Shown here: positions 45,659 through 54,720 of the stretch, piece by piece
Position numbering within the stretch: the first letter of the stretch is position 1
How the letters are laid out: every line of letters starts with the position of its first letter
From: Novipirellula galeiformis
GTDB lineage: Bacteria; Planctomycetota; Planctomycetia; Pirellulales; Pirellulaceae
Reading direction: 5' to 3'
DNA length: 64,000 bases
Assembly (NCBI RefSeq): GCF_007860095.1
Contig: NZ_SJPT01000002.1
Coordinates: forward strand, 1-64,000
Program-made: the position numbers and the translations under genes
Notes under the pieces: model-generated
The model's input: only the letters and a program-made list of their open reading frames with translations
Database searches by the model: none
What the model was told of the DNA's origin: nothing

Positions 45659-48600
45659 ATGAAGAATCTCATTCAGCTACCACTATTGCTCGCAGGCATG
45701 GTTTCGGTCTTTGCTGCGACGGCGGCGACGAGTCAAGACGCAGCAAATTCTGGCACCACAAGCCTTCCCCTGACCTCGTCGGAGAAGTACGCGCTGCTAA
45801 TTGGAGTCAACTATACCGAACGCGAAGCGGAACTTTCAAAATCTGGCTTGAAGCCACTGAGCAATGCGGCGAATGATGCGGTCGCGTTTTCAAAGGTGCT
45901 CATGGACTACTACGGCTACGAGAGAGCCAACACCATCGTGCTAACGGACGGGCCCGACGAAGACGACGGAGACCCAAATCTGCCCGAGATAAATGAGCAT
46001 ATCAAGAATCTGCGTCTTCGAGTCGATGACGATGACTCGATTCTGGTGTTCTTTGCCGGTCATGCGCAAAAGCTCAAGCGAGCGCCGGTGGGGGAACAGG
46101 TTGCGTTGCTACCGCTTGATGTCGAATTCAAAGACCGCGAGCCAGTGGTAAGTGTTGGGCTTCCAGATCAACTTTTTAAGCAGGTGGCTGACTTTCACTG
46201 TCAACACAATCTAATCGTGTTGGATTGTTGCTATTCAGGTGAGATCTTTAATTCACGCGGTCGGTTTACCTTTCAGCCGCAGACAAAAGGTGAGAGGTCA
46301 GATGCTTCGCTTCAGCTGGTGCAATCTTTCCAAGCGATCGCCTCTTGCAGAGATGATCAAGTTGCCGGAGATACGCCCCAGTACGGCGGCGCAAATTCTA
46401 AATTCATGACGGTCTTTCTTGACGGGCTCAAGTATCTACCCATTCGCAAAGGCAAATCACGCGACACGCGAGTATGGGCCAACCGATTACTGGAGTATGT
46501 CCAAGGTGGACTGCGGTCTGATGACTCACAACGACCCGATTGTCGTAGCCTCAGTAACGATAGCGGCGGAAATCATGGCGGTGAATTCTGTTTTACCCCG
46601 ACAACAGAAGGGCTTGCGAAGTTGACGGCCGCCGCAGAGGAGGAGCTCAGTGACGGTGGGCAACTCCAGCTGCAGGCAATGATTGCAAGTTGTCAGGGTG
46701 AATGGTGGTTTGATGAAATGCCATGGTTCATACCCAGTATTCGTGCACTTCTGATCAAGCAACATTCGACGAGAGTTCCTCAGAAGAGGTCATCTGCGGG
46801 TGTTGCCGCGTTCGTCGATATAGACGAACTTCGCAAAACGGCCAATGCCGTAATCAGGGACCGACGAATCGGCGACGACCTAACCTCGCTTCGATACAAG
46901 CACGCCGGATTGCTTTTTCAGGTCAAGAATTCGAAGCAACTCGAAAAGGCCCTGGAGACGATCGAGAAAGACCTGAGCGAACGGGTGACCGAATTGGTGG
47001 CCGAAGATAGTCACCTGCGGGCGGTCGTCCTTCACAAGCTGGGCAAGACGGAGGAAGCGAAAGTCGCCTACATCAGTGCGATTGAGAAGTATAAGGAAGA
47101 ACGTACGCGTTCCGAACAGGATGCGCTCACATTTACTGCAGCATTATGTTGCGCCGATTACGGGGAATTCCTGGTTTCCATCTCTGAGCAAGAGGAAGCC
47201 GTCGAGCAATTCGCCATTGCAATATCACTTGTTCAAGAGGTAAGCACGAACCGAGTTTACTCGGCATTCTTCCAGGTGTTTGCGACCGGTCGGCAAGCCG
47301 ATGCAAAAGCCGGGCTCCGCGAATGGAGAGCTTCCGGCGACCTCTTCGACAAGGCTGAAGAACTCGGAGCACGCGATCTTCCCGGACACCTCCTGCACGC
47401 TCATATTTTAAATCGCCGCGGTTGGCTGCGGATGAAACGATGGAGATTGACGGACGCACAGCGTGACTTTAATAGGTCGAGTGAAATACTCAAAAAGCAC
47501 TTTGTTAAGGAGAATGGGAAATTAAATCACAACGCACGAATCACGGATCTGCACAATCAACACGGGATTGCCATGCTCACCCGATTCAAGGGGGACACTT
47601 TGCTGGCGACCGAGGCCTATCTGAATCTCGATTCGACGGTGCAAGATAATTATCGTGAGTTCTTAGCGTCGGATGACCATGACCCCGCAATCCTGTTGAG
47701 TTTCATTGATCGTCTGATCAATACACGCGAGCGGCTAGGCGACTGCAATTTGTTTGGTGACCCCATCGAGATTGACCCGCGAGAGGCATTTGATGACTAT
47801 CGCCGCGCGTTGAGTCTGGTTCATTTGCTCTCTCGACGAACATCCGATGAAGAAGACACGTCAACGCAGCACGACGAAGCGAGAGACAAGCGTCGGAGCG
47901 CTTTGCTCTACAAGCAATCTCTCGCGCTGTGCATGGATTCGTCCATCAAAGATACTGAATTGGCCCTGAGAATGTGTCGTGATTCAGACCAAATCTATTT
48001 TGAACTGGGCGGTAAACGTTCAGCTTCTGGGACCTGGCAGGCGCTTGGGGAACTAACAACGTTGATCGTTGAAGCGAGAAGAGAAGCGACAAGGGGAAAT
48101 CAGTTCGTGACCGACTCACCCTCGCAATCGGAGAAGCTTCGAGAGGGGTTACTGCGGTATCGTGATGTCATTGGTACGGCACCACACCGCGATCAGCTAG
48201 AAGTTTGTCTATTTGCATCAAAGGTATTGCTAGACTGTACGATGTCAGATCGCTACCACGCTGAATTGAACGGCGAATTGCTACATAGTTTTTGTCGGGT
48301 TGCACTTTCCGATTCTTCGGCGTCGCGAAAACGGGGCCAGGCCGAAAGCCCGGCTGAAGCGACGTGCGAAGCCTGCTCGGAACTGCGTGAGTACTTGCGA
48401 CCCTATTATGATGCGATCGTTAGAGCGAGGCTGACCGCTGGATCAGCCATTCGCGTGAAGGATTTGATCGAACTTCAGGCCGAAGCAACCACAGGAAGGC
48501 CGTATGCGAAACCCATTTCCCCCGCTCCCGTGCTTGCCATCTACGAACTCGGTGAGGACTGTTATTTGTTTACAGACATCCCACACGGAATCAGTCGGTG

Positions 48601-48928
48601 CGACCCGATCACGGAGATGTACGATGTCAGTTCGATTCGCGACGCGATTGCAGGTCGCAAAGATCCGTTCCCTCTGCCACATCAAATTCGGGTCGCGATT
48701 CAAGACTGGCAGGATCGAACCAATTTGACAGTCGATCGCGTCATACTGCGTTCAGATCGATTTGCATCGACGGCCGCGATTGACCCGGATCTATACAGTG
48801 TTCTACGCCCGGTGCTGCCGTCCCCTGCTGGGGATGAGACTGACCCAAAAATGAAGCCAGCCAGCGAAGTCAGGCATGAAAACAAATTCCCACTTGCCAT
48901 CGACGGCGCAGCTTCGCAGTCCAAGTAG
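45659..48928 (+). CDS. Exported caspase-fold protein 2 with long helical-repeat region
   Basis: 1,089 residues from the ATG at 45659 (AAAGGGAAA upstream; frame open from 45590), with a signal peptide MKNLIQLPLLLAGMVSVFAA. The caspase domain (about 42-330) has YALLIGVNY, catalytic His in VFFAGHAQ (H135) and Cys in IVLDCCYSGE (C191), then FQAIASCRDDQVAGDTPQYG. From about 400 to 850 the sequence is helical with TPR-like pairs (LRAVVLHKLGKTEEAKVAYI; YGEFLVSISEQEEAVEQFAI; ILNRRGWLRMKRWRLTDAQR; SALLYKQSLALCMDSSIKD). The last 200 residues are unassigned. A TPR platform fused to a caspase suggests partner-controlled proteolysis. It differs from its neighbour beyond the peptidase domain, so the pair is not a simple duplication. 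Confidence 0.85.
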   Translation: MKNLIQLPLLLAGMVSVFAATAATSQDAANSGTTSLPLTSSEKYALLIGVNYTEREAELSKSGLKPLSNAANDAVAFSKVLMDYYGYERANTIVLTDGPDEDDGDPNLPEINEHIKNLRLRVDDDDSILVFFAGHAQKLKRAPVGEQVALLPLDVEFKDREPVVSVGLPDQLFKQVADFHCQHNLIVLDCCYSGEIFNSRGRFTFQPQTKGERSDASLQLVQSFQAIASCRDDQVAGDTPQYGGANSKFMTVFLDGLKYLPIRKGKSRDTRVWANRLLEYVQGGLRSDDSQRPDCRSLSNDSGGNHGGEFCFTPTTEGLAKLTAAAEEELSDGGQLQLQAMIASCQGEWWFDEMPWFIPSIRALLIKQHSTRVPQKRSSAGVAAFVDIDELRKTANAVIRDRRIGDDLTSLRYKHAGLLFQVKNSKQLEKALETIEKDLSERVTELVAEDSHLRAVVLHKLGKTEEAKVAYISAIEKYKEERTRSEQDALTFTAALCCADYGEFLVSISEQEEAVEQFAIAISLVQEVSTNRVYSAFFQVFATGRQADAKAGLREWRASGDLFDKAEELGARDLPGHLLHAHILNRRGWLRMKRWRLTDAQRDFNRSSEILKKHFVKENGKLNHNARITDLHNQHGIAMLTRFKGDTLLATEAYLNLDSTVQDNYREFLASDDHDPAILLSFIDRLINTRERLGDCNLFGDPIEIDPREAFDDYRRALSLVHLLSRRTSDEEDTSTQHDEARDKRRSALLYKQSLALCMDSSIKDTELALRMCRDSDQIYFELGGKRSASGTWQALGELTTLIVEARREATRGNQFVTDSPSQSEKLREGLLRYRDVIGTAPHRDQLEVCLFASKVLLDCTMSDRYHAELNGELLHSFCRVALSDSSASRKRGQAESPAEATCEACSELREYLRPYYDAIVRARLTAGSAIRVKDLIELQAEATTGRPYAKPISPAPVLAIYELGEDCYLFTDIPHGISRCDPITEMYDVSSIRDAIAGRKDPFPLPHQIRVAIQDWQDRTNLTVDRVILRSDRFASTAAIDPDLYSVLRPVLPSPAGDETDPKMKPASEVRHENKFPLAIDGAASQSK

Positions 48929-49307
48929 CAAACTCTTTAATCGCGCCATAAAGTCGAGCTGTTGAGAGGATGACTTTATCGTGCGCACCCAATGCTATTC
49001 GCTTACACCCCTGCTCCGCTCGACCAAGTTTCAGGGGGGCCAGTTTCAGGAGTGCCAATCGATGCGGGCGGCATGTTGACGGGCCACCCCAAACCGAGAC
49101 GCCCTAAGCCGGGCCACCCAAGCGGAGCCGCGGATGATACAGAAGAGCCGACTGGAGTCGCGCTCCGCTGCGGGGCGGGGGATGAATGAATGGCGCTCAA
49201 GGAGGCAAGGTGTCGCCGCTAGTGGAACCAGGCAGTTGCAATCTCATTTTGCTGGCAAGACTCGACTAGCCAGCGCGTCTGCGAATGAGAAATTTCATCC
49301 GCAAGTA
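48929..49307. other. GC-rich intergenic stretch
   Basis: No gene supported. The middle (49030-49180) is G/C-rich with repeated GGGCCACCC and CCGAGACGCCC-like words. A short open frame on the minus strand is low-complexity (Pro/Ser/Gly) and is rejected. Confidence 0.3.
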
Positions 49308-49343
49308 TTGACAGGTCGCTCGTTACCTGTACTGTACAGGTAA
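49308..49343 (+). promoter_or_regulatory. Promoter overlapped by a palindromic operator (likely MarR site)
   Basis: A -35 box TTGACA (49308-49313) is spaced 16 nt from a weak -10 TACTGT (49330-49335). The -10 lies inside a perfect inverted repeat, TTACCTGTA-CTG-TACAGGTAA (49323-49343). A regulator bound there would block RNA polymerase. The second gene downstream encodes a MarR-family protein, the obvious candidate. Confidence 0.7.
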
Positions 49344-49427
49344 TGGAAATGCTCTCGTGACTGCGTGTGCTTAACCCACGCGTCCGATGAGCCAATGTGC
49401 CGATTCAACTCGCATGAACCTAGTGAT

Positions 49428-49889
49428 ATGCCTCCATTGGAAAAACGCAGCGTTCGGCTTCCACGGCTCACCTTCGTGACGCGGATACTCTTTGCACTCT
49501 TCTTATTTGGCACGGGGATCATGACGATGGGCTTCGGCGTTAACGGGTATCCAGTTGGCGATCCGCCGACTGAACTCGATCAATTCATGCTCGCGCTTGA
49601 GAAGACAGGCTATCTCATCTTCTGGGTTGGCTTTCTTAAGACGGTCGCTGGCGGCTTGATGTTCTTCCCGAAGACTGCGCCACTCGCGATCCTGATGTCG
49701 CTGCCCTATGCGTTTAATATCTTGCTGTACGTGATCTTCTTTGCTCATCAATACCTCGTGATCGGTCTTTTGGATTTCGTGGCATGTGCTTTGCTGATCT
49801 ACTGCTACTTTGATTGGTATCGCCCGATTTTTGCTGGGCCTACGACGGCTTCGATTCAGGATTCTTCCGGAGGCGAACATGCACTTTGA
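49428..49889 (+). CDS. DoxX-like four-helix membrane protein
   Basis: 153 residues from the ATG at 49428; upstream starts at 49365 (GTG) or 49395 are possible and no strong ribosome site decides. Four hydrophobic helices are visible: LTFVTRILFALFLFGTGIMT, TGYLIFWVGFLKTVAGGLMF, APLAILMSLPYAFNILLYVI and LVIGLLDFVACALLIYCYF. The pattern, a small protein with a GTG first helix and G-F-LKTVAGG in the second, resembles DoxX-type membrane proteins. It heads an operon with a MarR regulator (its stop overlaps the MarR start by 11 bp) and an alkylsulfatase-like hydrolase, and may help the membrane cope with the same compound. Confidence 0.65.
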   Translation: MPPLEKRSVRLPRLTFVTRILFALFLFGTGIMTMGFGVNGYPVGDPPTELDQFMLALEKTGYLIFWVGFLKTVAGGLMFFPKTAPLAILMSLPYAFNILLYVIFFAHQYLVIGLLDFVACALLIYCYFDWYRPIFAGPTTASIQDSSGGEHAL

Positions 49890-50331
49890 CTCAGAGTCTT
49901 CGCCTGGATTCGCAATCGGGCGTGTTGCTTATCAAATTCGTTCTGCAATGGCCGCGGTGCTGAAGGGGGCTGGTTGGCCGTTTTCGCCGGAGGAAACTCA
50001 GACACTGATCACTTTGTTGGACGCCGGCAAACCGCTTAGCATGAACGAGTTGGCATCGCGGATGATTCGTGATCCAACGACGGTAAAACGCCAATTGGAT
50101 CGACTCGTTGAACATCGGTTTGTTGATCGGAACGTATCGAGTGAAGACGCTCGCATCGTGATCATTGCCCTGAATCGCCGTGGTGAACAGAAACTTACGA
50201 AGGTGCTCCCCTTACTGGACGACTTACGGAGAACTGCGCTCGAGGGCATTTCAAAGTCGGAGCTGGGCGCCACTCAAAACGTACTGCGAAAGATGCAAAC
50301 GAACTTAACGAAACACATTTCAGAGGGATAA
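49879..50331 (+). CDS. MarR-family transcriptional regulator
   Basis: 150 residues from the ATG at 49879, which has a near-perfect GGAGG 5 nt upstream and overlaps the preceding gene. The winged-helix domain is clear: ETQTLITLLDAGKPLSMNEL, ASRMIRDPTTVKRQLDRLVE (recognition helix) and HRFVDRNVSSEDARIVIIAL, the wing with the typical D-x-R motif. It is flanked by helices for dimerisation. MarR proteins are dimeric repressors released by small phenolic or lipophilic ligands. The perfect palindrome over the operon promoter is its likely binding site, so it should repress its own operon. The hydrolase gene starts only 5 bp after its stop. Confidence 0.9.
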   Translation: MHFDSESSPGFAIGRVAYQIRSAMAAVLKGAGWPFSPEETQTLITLLDAGKPLSMNELASRMIRDPTTVKRQLDRLVEHRFVDRNVSSEDARIVIIALNRRGEQKLTKVLPLLDDLRRTALEGISKSELGATQNVLRKMQTNLTKHISEG

Positions 50332-50335
50332 TCTC

Positions 50336-51688
50336 GTGAACAGAATCATCTTTGCTCTCAGCCTCATGTTGCTTGGTGCAAGTTCAAGCCTAGCTCAGGA
50401 TGTGACGAGCGCTACGGAGCGGCTGAGAAAACAAAACGCCCAATTCACTGAGCAGATCGTCAACGTTGCTGACAACGTTTATACGGCGGTCGGCTTCAGT
50501 GTCTCTAACGTCTCGATGATTGTTGGCGACGACGGGGTGGTCATTGTTGATACGGGAATGACGCGAGATGACGCTGAACGTATCGTGACCGAGTTTCGCA
50601 AGATCAGCGATAAGCCGGTGAAGGCGATCATCTTTACGCACTCCCATGGCGACCATACCGGCGGAGTGACTGCGTTTCTTGGAGCGGAGCGACCGCAAAT
50701 CTGGGCTCACAAAAACTTTGGCAGCGAATACCGTCCACTGACGGCTGCGGGTGTTACGTTTCAATCCGTGCGAGCAGCACGGCAAGCGGGCTTCAAGTTG
50801 CCACCGGAGCAACGGATCAACAACGGCGTCGCCCCGGTTCGATATCCCAAAAGCGGTGGCCATGCTTTCGCGTCAGCCACCGAGGCCACGCCGTCACATT
50901 TCCTCGAAGCTGAACGGCAAACGATCAACGTGGGTGGGGTTGAGCTTGAACTTGTGTCGTCACCCGGTGAGACGAACGACGAACTGTACGTCTGGTATCC
51001 AGCGGGGAAAGCCTTGTTCGCCGGCGATAATTTCTACCGATCGTTTCCAAATCTGTACGCAATTCGAGGTACTCCCAACCGCAGCGTTCGCCTATGGGCC
51101 GAAAGCCTTAGCAAGCTAGCCAACAACAACGCGGTCGCCTTAGTCGGTGGGCACACCCAACCGGTGCTCGGAGCAGACGAAGTGAAACAAGTCCTCGGCG
51201 ATTACCGCGATGCGGTGCAGTTCATTCACGACAAAACCGTTGAGGGAATGAACAAGGGAATGACGCCCGACGAACTGGTCGAGTACGTACAGCTTCCCGA
51301 AGAACTTGCCAGCAAAGAATACCTGCAACCGTTCTATGGACATCCCGAGTGGGGCGTGCGGACAATCTTCAGTCAATATTTTGGCTGGTTCGACGGCAAC
51401 CCGTCCAATCTGTTCCGATTGTCGTTGAAGTCCGAAGCGGAGCATGTCGCAAAGTTGGCCGGAGGAACGGACAAGCTTTTGGCAGCAGCCAAAGAAGCAC
51501 TTGCCGCAGATGACAACCAATGGGCCGCACAGCTCGCCGACCATTTGTTGGCAATTGACCAGGACAACGTTGCGGCGAAGGAAATCAAAGCAGACGCGCT
51601 GACCAAGCTCGCCAGTAACATGGTCAACGCAACGGCGCGAAACTACTACCTCACCGTCGCCCGCGAGTTAAGAGAGTCCATTCGGTAG
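50336..51688 (+). CDS. Exported alkylsulfatase-like metallo-beta-lactamase hydrolase
   Basis: 450 residues, GTG start with GAGGGA upstream; signal peptide to SSSLAQ (1-21). The metallo-beta-lactamase domain has HSHGDH (102-107), the two-zinc motif, then GHAF...THFLEAE-type and SSPGETNDELYVWYP (third ligand region) and LFAGDNFYRSFPN (Asp ligand). The C-terminal part has the dimerisation and SCP2-like features of SdsA1/BDS1 alkylsulfatases: VRTIFSQYFGWFDGNPSNLF and AAKEALAADDNQWAAQLADH. It likely cleaves sulfate from alkyl sulfates or related esters in the periplasm. Its operon with a MarR repressor fits induction by a lipophilic substrate. Confidence 0.87.
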   Translation: MNRIIFALSLMLLGASSSLAQDVTSATERLRKQNAQFTEQIVNVADNVYTAVGFSVSNVSMIVGDDGVVIVDTGMTRDDAERIVTEFRKISDKPVKAIIFTHSHGDHTGGVTAFLGAERPQIWAHKNFGSEYRPLTAAGVTFQSVRAARQAGFKLPPEQRINNGVAPVRYPKSGGHAFASATEATPSHFLEAERQTINVGGVELELVSSPGETNDELYVWYPAGKALFAGDNFYRSFPNLYAIRGTPNRSVRLWAESLSKLANNNAVALVGGHTQPVLGADEVKQVLGDYRDAVQFIHDKTVEGMNKGMTPDELVEYVQLPEELASKEYLQPFYGHPEWGVRTIFSQYFGWFDGNPSNLFRLSLKSEAEHVAKLAGGTDKLLAAAKEALAADDNQWAAQLADHLLAIDQDNVAAKEIKADALTKLASNMVNATARNYYLTVARELRESIR

Positions 51689-51752
51689 GATTGCCCAAAC
51701 CTAGCTAACAAAAACGCTTGGGGACATTGTGCTTGGAGACATTGCGTTTGGA

Positions 51753-51982
51753 GACACAGCACATTCCTAACACATGAGCATAGGCTGGCGGAGCGGCACT
51801 ACGCATCTCGATGGAGTGCACGGTTTCTTTACTCTGTATCTTCAACTCTAGGCAGGCGTTAGATGACCTGCCTGGCACGCGGCCCGGCCGCATTCAAGAC
51901 GTCGCCAACCAAGCATGTGTCGGTTGATCAAAAACGGCGCTACCGAAGTGGAATTCAGTGCTCCTAGAAAGTGCTATGTCTC
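51753..51982. repeat. MITE-like element copy (230 bp)
   Basis: Ends GACACAGCACATTCC and GAAAGTGCTATGTCTC are inverted complements. Internal blocks shared with other copies are GCTGGCGGA, CATCTCGATGGAGTGCACGG, CTGCCTGGCACGCGGCC, AGCATGTGTCGGTTGATCAA and ACGGCGCTACCGAAGTGGA. It is preceded by CTTGGGGACATTGTGCTTGG (51717 on), related to the GGGGACAG words. Confidence 0.75.
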
Positions 51983-52009
51983 ATTCCTTTTTCCTGTTCT
52001 TGATTTGAC

Positions 52010-52951
52010 TCACGCGTTAACCTCGGATCCGCGTGGTGATGGAATCGTGGGCACCCAAAGCCGCACGTCGAGCTTGTATTGTCCATAGTTATCGCCAAAA
52101 CGTGCTCGTAAATCGCTTTCTTCAACGGGACGCACGAACCAGTGCCAGACGCATGCCCCGGCGAGGGCATAACCGATCACCGTGTAGCTTCCAAAATACC
52201 AACCCGCCGCGACGCCTTGCATGATGCCAGCCAGTGCCATGGGATTTCGAACGAACCGGTACGGGCCGACGACCACAAGTTTAGAAGCGGTTGCGGTCGG
52301 CAACGGTGTCCCGTCGCCATGAATCGCCATCGCAATGCCGCTCCAGGCTCCGATTGCAGACGCGAATGCAAACAACACAAGCGAAAATGCCGATTGCCCG
52401 GAGTGGGTGAACGCCGGCAATCCCATGCGATCCTCCAACTCGACGATGCCCTTTGGCAGTATCCACAAAAACAGACTCCAAAAAAGTAACGTTTGAGCGA
52501 ACGTCCAGCACAACGCCGTTGTCTTGCTCATCGTCGTGACGCGAATGGTCGCCGGCGACTGGGCTGCGTTACCGTGGATCGTCGCCATGGCCAACGTCAG
52601 TCCCGCCATGCTGACCATCATCGCAGCAGCAATCCAAGCTTCGTCGGTGAGCAAACTGACCCCGATGCAATACAACGCCGGATACCAAACCGCCGCGGCA
52701 AGGGACCAGACCGCGACCGCAGCCCAAGACGTTCGTTTGACGACAACGATCGCGGTCGCTATTGAACCGCCCACTAACAACAACGAGTCGCCTAACCAAA
52801 ACCCTAGCAATGCATTGTTGGGCCATGCTTCCGGCTGGAACCATTTCACGCTTGCCGGCATCGACAACAGCAGGCCCCACCACGCAGCCGTGCCGACCGC
52901 TTGGACCACCAAATAGACCGCTATAATGTGTCTTGCATTCATGCCGTCCAT
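52010..52951 (-). CDS. Isoprenylcysteine methyltransferase-like membrane protein
   Basis: 313 residues from the ATG at 52951 (the frame is open up to 53245 but would overlap the divergent gene). About eight hydrophobic helices. The C-terminal third is the conserved part: LVVVGPYRFVRNPMALAGIM, then PVEESDLRARFGDNYGQYKL, the SAM-binding signature of ICMT/phospholipid N-methyltransferase-like integral membrane enzymes. It should methylate a lipid or a small lipophilic acceptor. The N-terminal ~180 residues are an extra hydrophobic region not needed by minimal family members. Starts only 45 bp from the divergent nucleotidyltransferase gene. Confidence 0.75.
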   Translation of the reverse strand: MDGMNARHIIAVYLVVQAVGTAAWWGLLLSMPASVKWFQPEAWPNNALLGFWLGDSLLLVGGSIATAIVVVKRTSWAAVAVWSLAAAVWYPALYCIGVSLLTDEAWIAAAMMVSMAGLTLAMATIHGNAAQSPATIRVTTMSKTTALCWTFAQTLLFWSLFLWILPKGIVELEDRMGLPAFTHSGQSAFSLVLFAFASAIGAWSGIAMAIHGDGTPLPTATASKLVVVGPYRFVRNPMALAGIMQGVAAGWYFGSYTVIGYALAGACVWHWFVRPVEESDLRARFGDNYGQYKLDVRLWVPTIPSPRGSEVNA

Positions 52952-52996
52952 CTTAACCGCAAGCTTGTTTTCCAACGCACTGAAAAAATCGAAACT

Positions 52997-53941
52997 GTGT
53001 CCACTGACCAATCTCAACCGTTGATCTACTCCGTCGGAACTCAGGTCGTGGCGCAGAAAGAGGTGATGACTTCGAACGATCGTATCGCTCATCCGGCCGG
53101 AGCCGTTGGAGTGATTGTGCGTGCGCCGAAAGATCGGACTCATGCTTACCGCGTCAAATTTAGCGACGGATTCGAGGCGGCAATTCATCACAATCAAATG
53201 GTGCGACTTGCGGAGTTCAAGAGCCAGCGGATTCGCAATGAGCACTCGCCGTTGATGAGCGCGGGGCTATTCGATCGGGTGATCTATCGGTGCGTGATCG
53301 GCTCGCGTGCTTATGGGCTGGATGACGATAGTTCGGACACCGATCGTCGAGGAATCTATTTGCCGCCCGCGGAACTGCACTGGTCGCTATACGGAGTTCC
53401 AGAGCAACTGGAGAACGACGTGACCCAGGAGGTCTATTGGGAGCTGCAGAAGTTCATTGTGCTGGCACTCAAGGCGAACCCAAACGTTTTGGAGTGCCTC
53501 TATTCGCCTATCGTTGAATCGGTGACACCGCTAGGCGAAGAATTGTTGGCGATGAAGGACGCGTTTCTATCCAAACTCGTCTTTCAAACCTATTCCGGAT
53601 ACGTCGCGTCGCAGTTCAAGAAGATGCAGACTGACTTCCGCAATCAAGGACGCGTCAAATGGAAGCACGTGATGCATCTGATTCGCTTGCTGCTATCGGG
53701 AACGCACGTCTTGTCTCATGGCCGCGTCAATGTTGACGTCGGCGAGCACCGGGATCAGTTGCTGGCGATCAAGCGTGGCGAGATGCCCTTCAACGAAGCA
53801 GACCAATGGCGAAACGAACTGCAGCGTCAATTCGAATCCGCATTTAAAATGACGAAGCTTCCTGATCGCCCCGACTACGAACGCGTGAACGCGTTCCTCG
53901 TGGACGCTCGGGGCCGCGCGATGGAGAAAGATTTACCGTGA
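52997..53941 (+). CDS. RlaP-type nucleotidyltransferase 1
   Basis: 314 residues from a GTG at 52997, chosen because the conserved beginning IYSVGTQVVAQKEV follows. The N-terminal ~75 residues form a small beta domain (HPAGAVGVIVRAPKDRTHAY; VKFSDGFEAAIHHNQMVRL). Then comes the polymerase-beta-like nucleotidyltransferase core with CVIGSRAYG (100-107) and SDTDRRG (113-119), where D114 and D116 are the metal-binding pair, followed by a helical domain (NPNVLECLYSP; FQTYSGYVASQFKKMQTDF). The family (RlaP, RNA-repair-linked polymerase beta) is found near RNA ligases; none is nearby here. It overlaps the next, related gene by four bases. Confidence 0.82.
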   Translation: MSTDQSQPLIYSVGTQVVAQKEVMTSNDRIAHPAGAVGVIVRAPKDRTHAYRVKFSDGFEAAIHHNQMVRLAEFKSQRIRNEHSPLMSAGLFDRVIYRCVIGSRAYGLDDDSSDTDRRGIYLPPAELHWSLYGVPEQLENDVTQEVYWELQKFIVLALKANPNVLECLYSPIVESVTPLGEELLAMKDAFLSKLVFQTYSGYVASQFKKMQTDFRNQGRVKWKHVMHLIRLLLSGTHVLSHGRVNVDVGEHRDQLLAIKRGEMPFNEADQWRNELQRQFESAFKMTKLPDRPDYERVNAFLVDARGRAMEKDLP

Positions 53942-54690
53942 TCGACAACGACAAAATGATGCAGCATGTGCGAACGCATCCGTTTCCACTGGTGTTCGCC
54001 ACGATTAGCGGCGCCCACCTTTACGGTTTCCCCTCGCCCGACTCCGACTTCGATCTTCGCGGTGTGCATCGGTTGCCGCTGCAGACGGTTGTTGGGTTGG
54101 ACGATGGCGAGCAAACCATCGAGAAGGAAGGCATCTACGACGGACTTGAAATTGACCTCGTCACTCACGATGCGAAAAAATTCTTCAAGTTGATGCTGCG
54201 ACGCAATGGTTACGTGCTCGAACAAATATTCTCGCCGCTAGTGGTGTTCACCACGCCTGAACATGCGGAACTCAAGTCGATCGCCGCGAATTGTATCACC
54301 CGGCATCACGCACATCACTACCTGGGGTTCGCAGCGACGCAGTGGAAGCTATTTGGCAAGGAATCATCGCCACGTGTCAAACCGCTGCTGTACGTCTATC
54401 GCGTGCTGTTGACCGGCATCCATCTGATGCGGACGGGTGTTGTCGAAGCCAATTTGGTGACGCTCAACGCAGAAGCGAAATTGCCGTACATCGACGATCT
54501 AATTTCGCAAAAGCGCGAAGGCCCGGAGCAGGGAACGCTCGACGCTGCCGATTTGAGATTTCACCAAAGCGAATATGAACGGCTGACGCGAGAACTCGAA
54601 GCGGCCTATGACGCTTCCGCTCTGCCTGAAATGCCGTCGGCACGCGATCGGCTCAACGACCTCCTGGTGCGATTGAGGCTTCAGCGGTGA
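53938..54690 (+). CDS. RlaP-type nucleotidyltransferase 2
   Basis: 250 residues, GTG start overlapping the previous stop (GTGA). Same family as its neighbour but without the N-terminal beta domain: ISGAHLYG (23-30) and SDFDLRG (36-42) carry the metal ligands D37 and D39, followed by LEIDLVTHDAKKFFKLMLRR, VLEQIFSPLVVF, HHYLGFAATQWKLF and LLYVYRVLLTGIHLM. Both active sites look intact, so the pair probably forms a functional two-subunit or sequential enzyme rather than an active/dead pair. The acceptor (RNA, protein or small molecule) cannot be read. Confidence 0.82.
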   Translation: MIDNDKMMQHVRTHPFPLVFATISGAHLYGFPSPDSDFDLRGVHRLPLQTVVGLDDGEQTIEKEGIYDGLEIDLVTHDAKKFFKLMLRRNGYVLEQIFSPLVVFTTPEHAELKSIAANCITRHHAHHYLGFAATQWKLFGKESSPRVKPLLYVYRVLLTGIHLMRTGVVEANLVTLNAEAKLPYIDDLISQKREGPEQGTLDAADLRFHQSEYERLTRELEAAYDASALPEMPSARDRLNDLLVRLRLQR

Positions 54691-54720
54691 AAGGCTTCAG
54701 AACACGTGAAAGGTTCGGGA

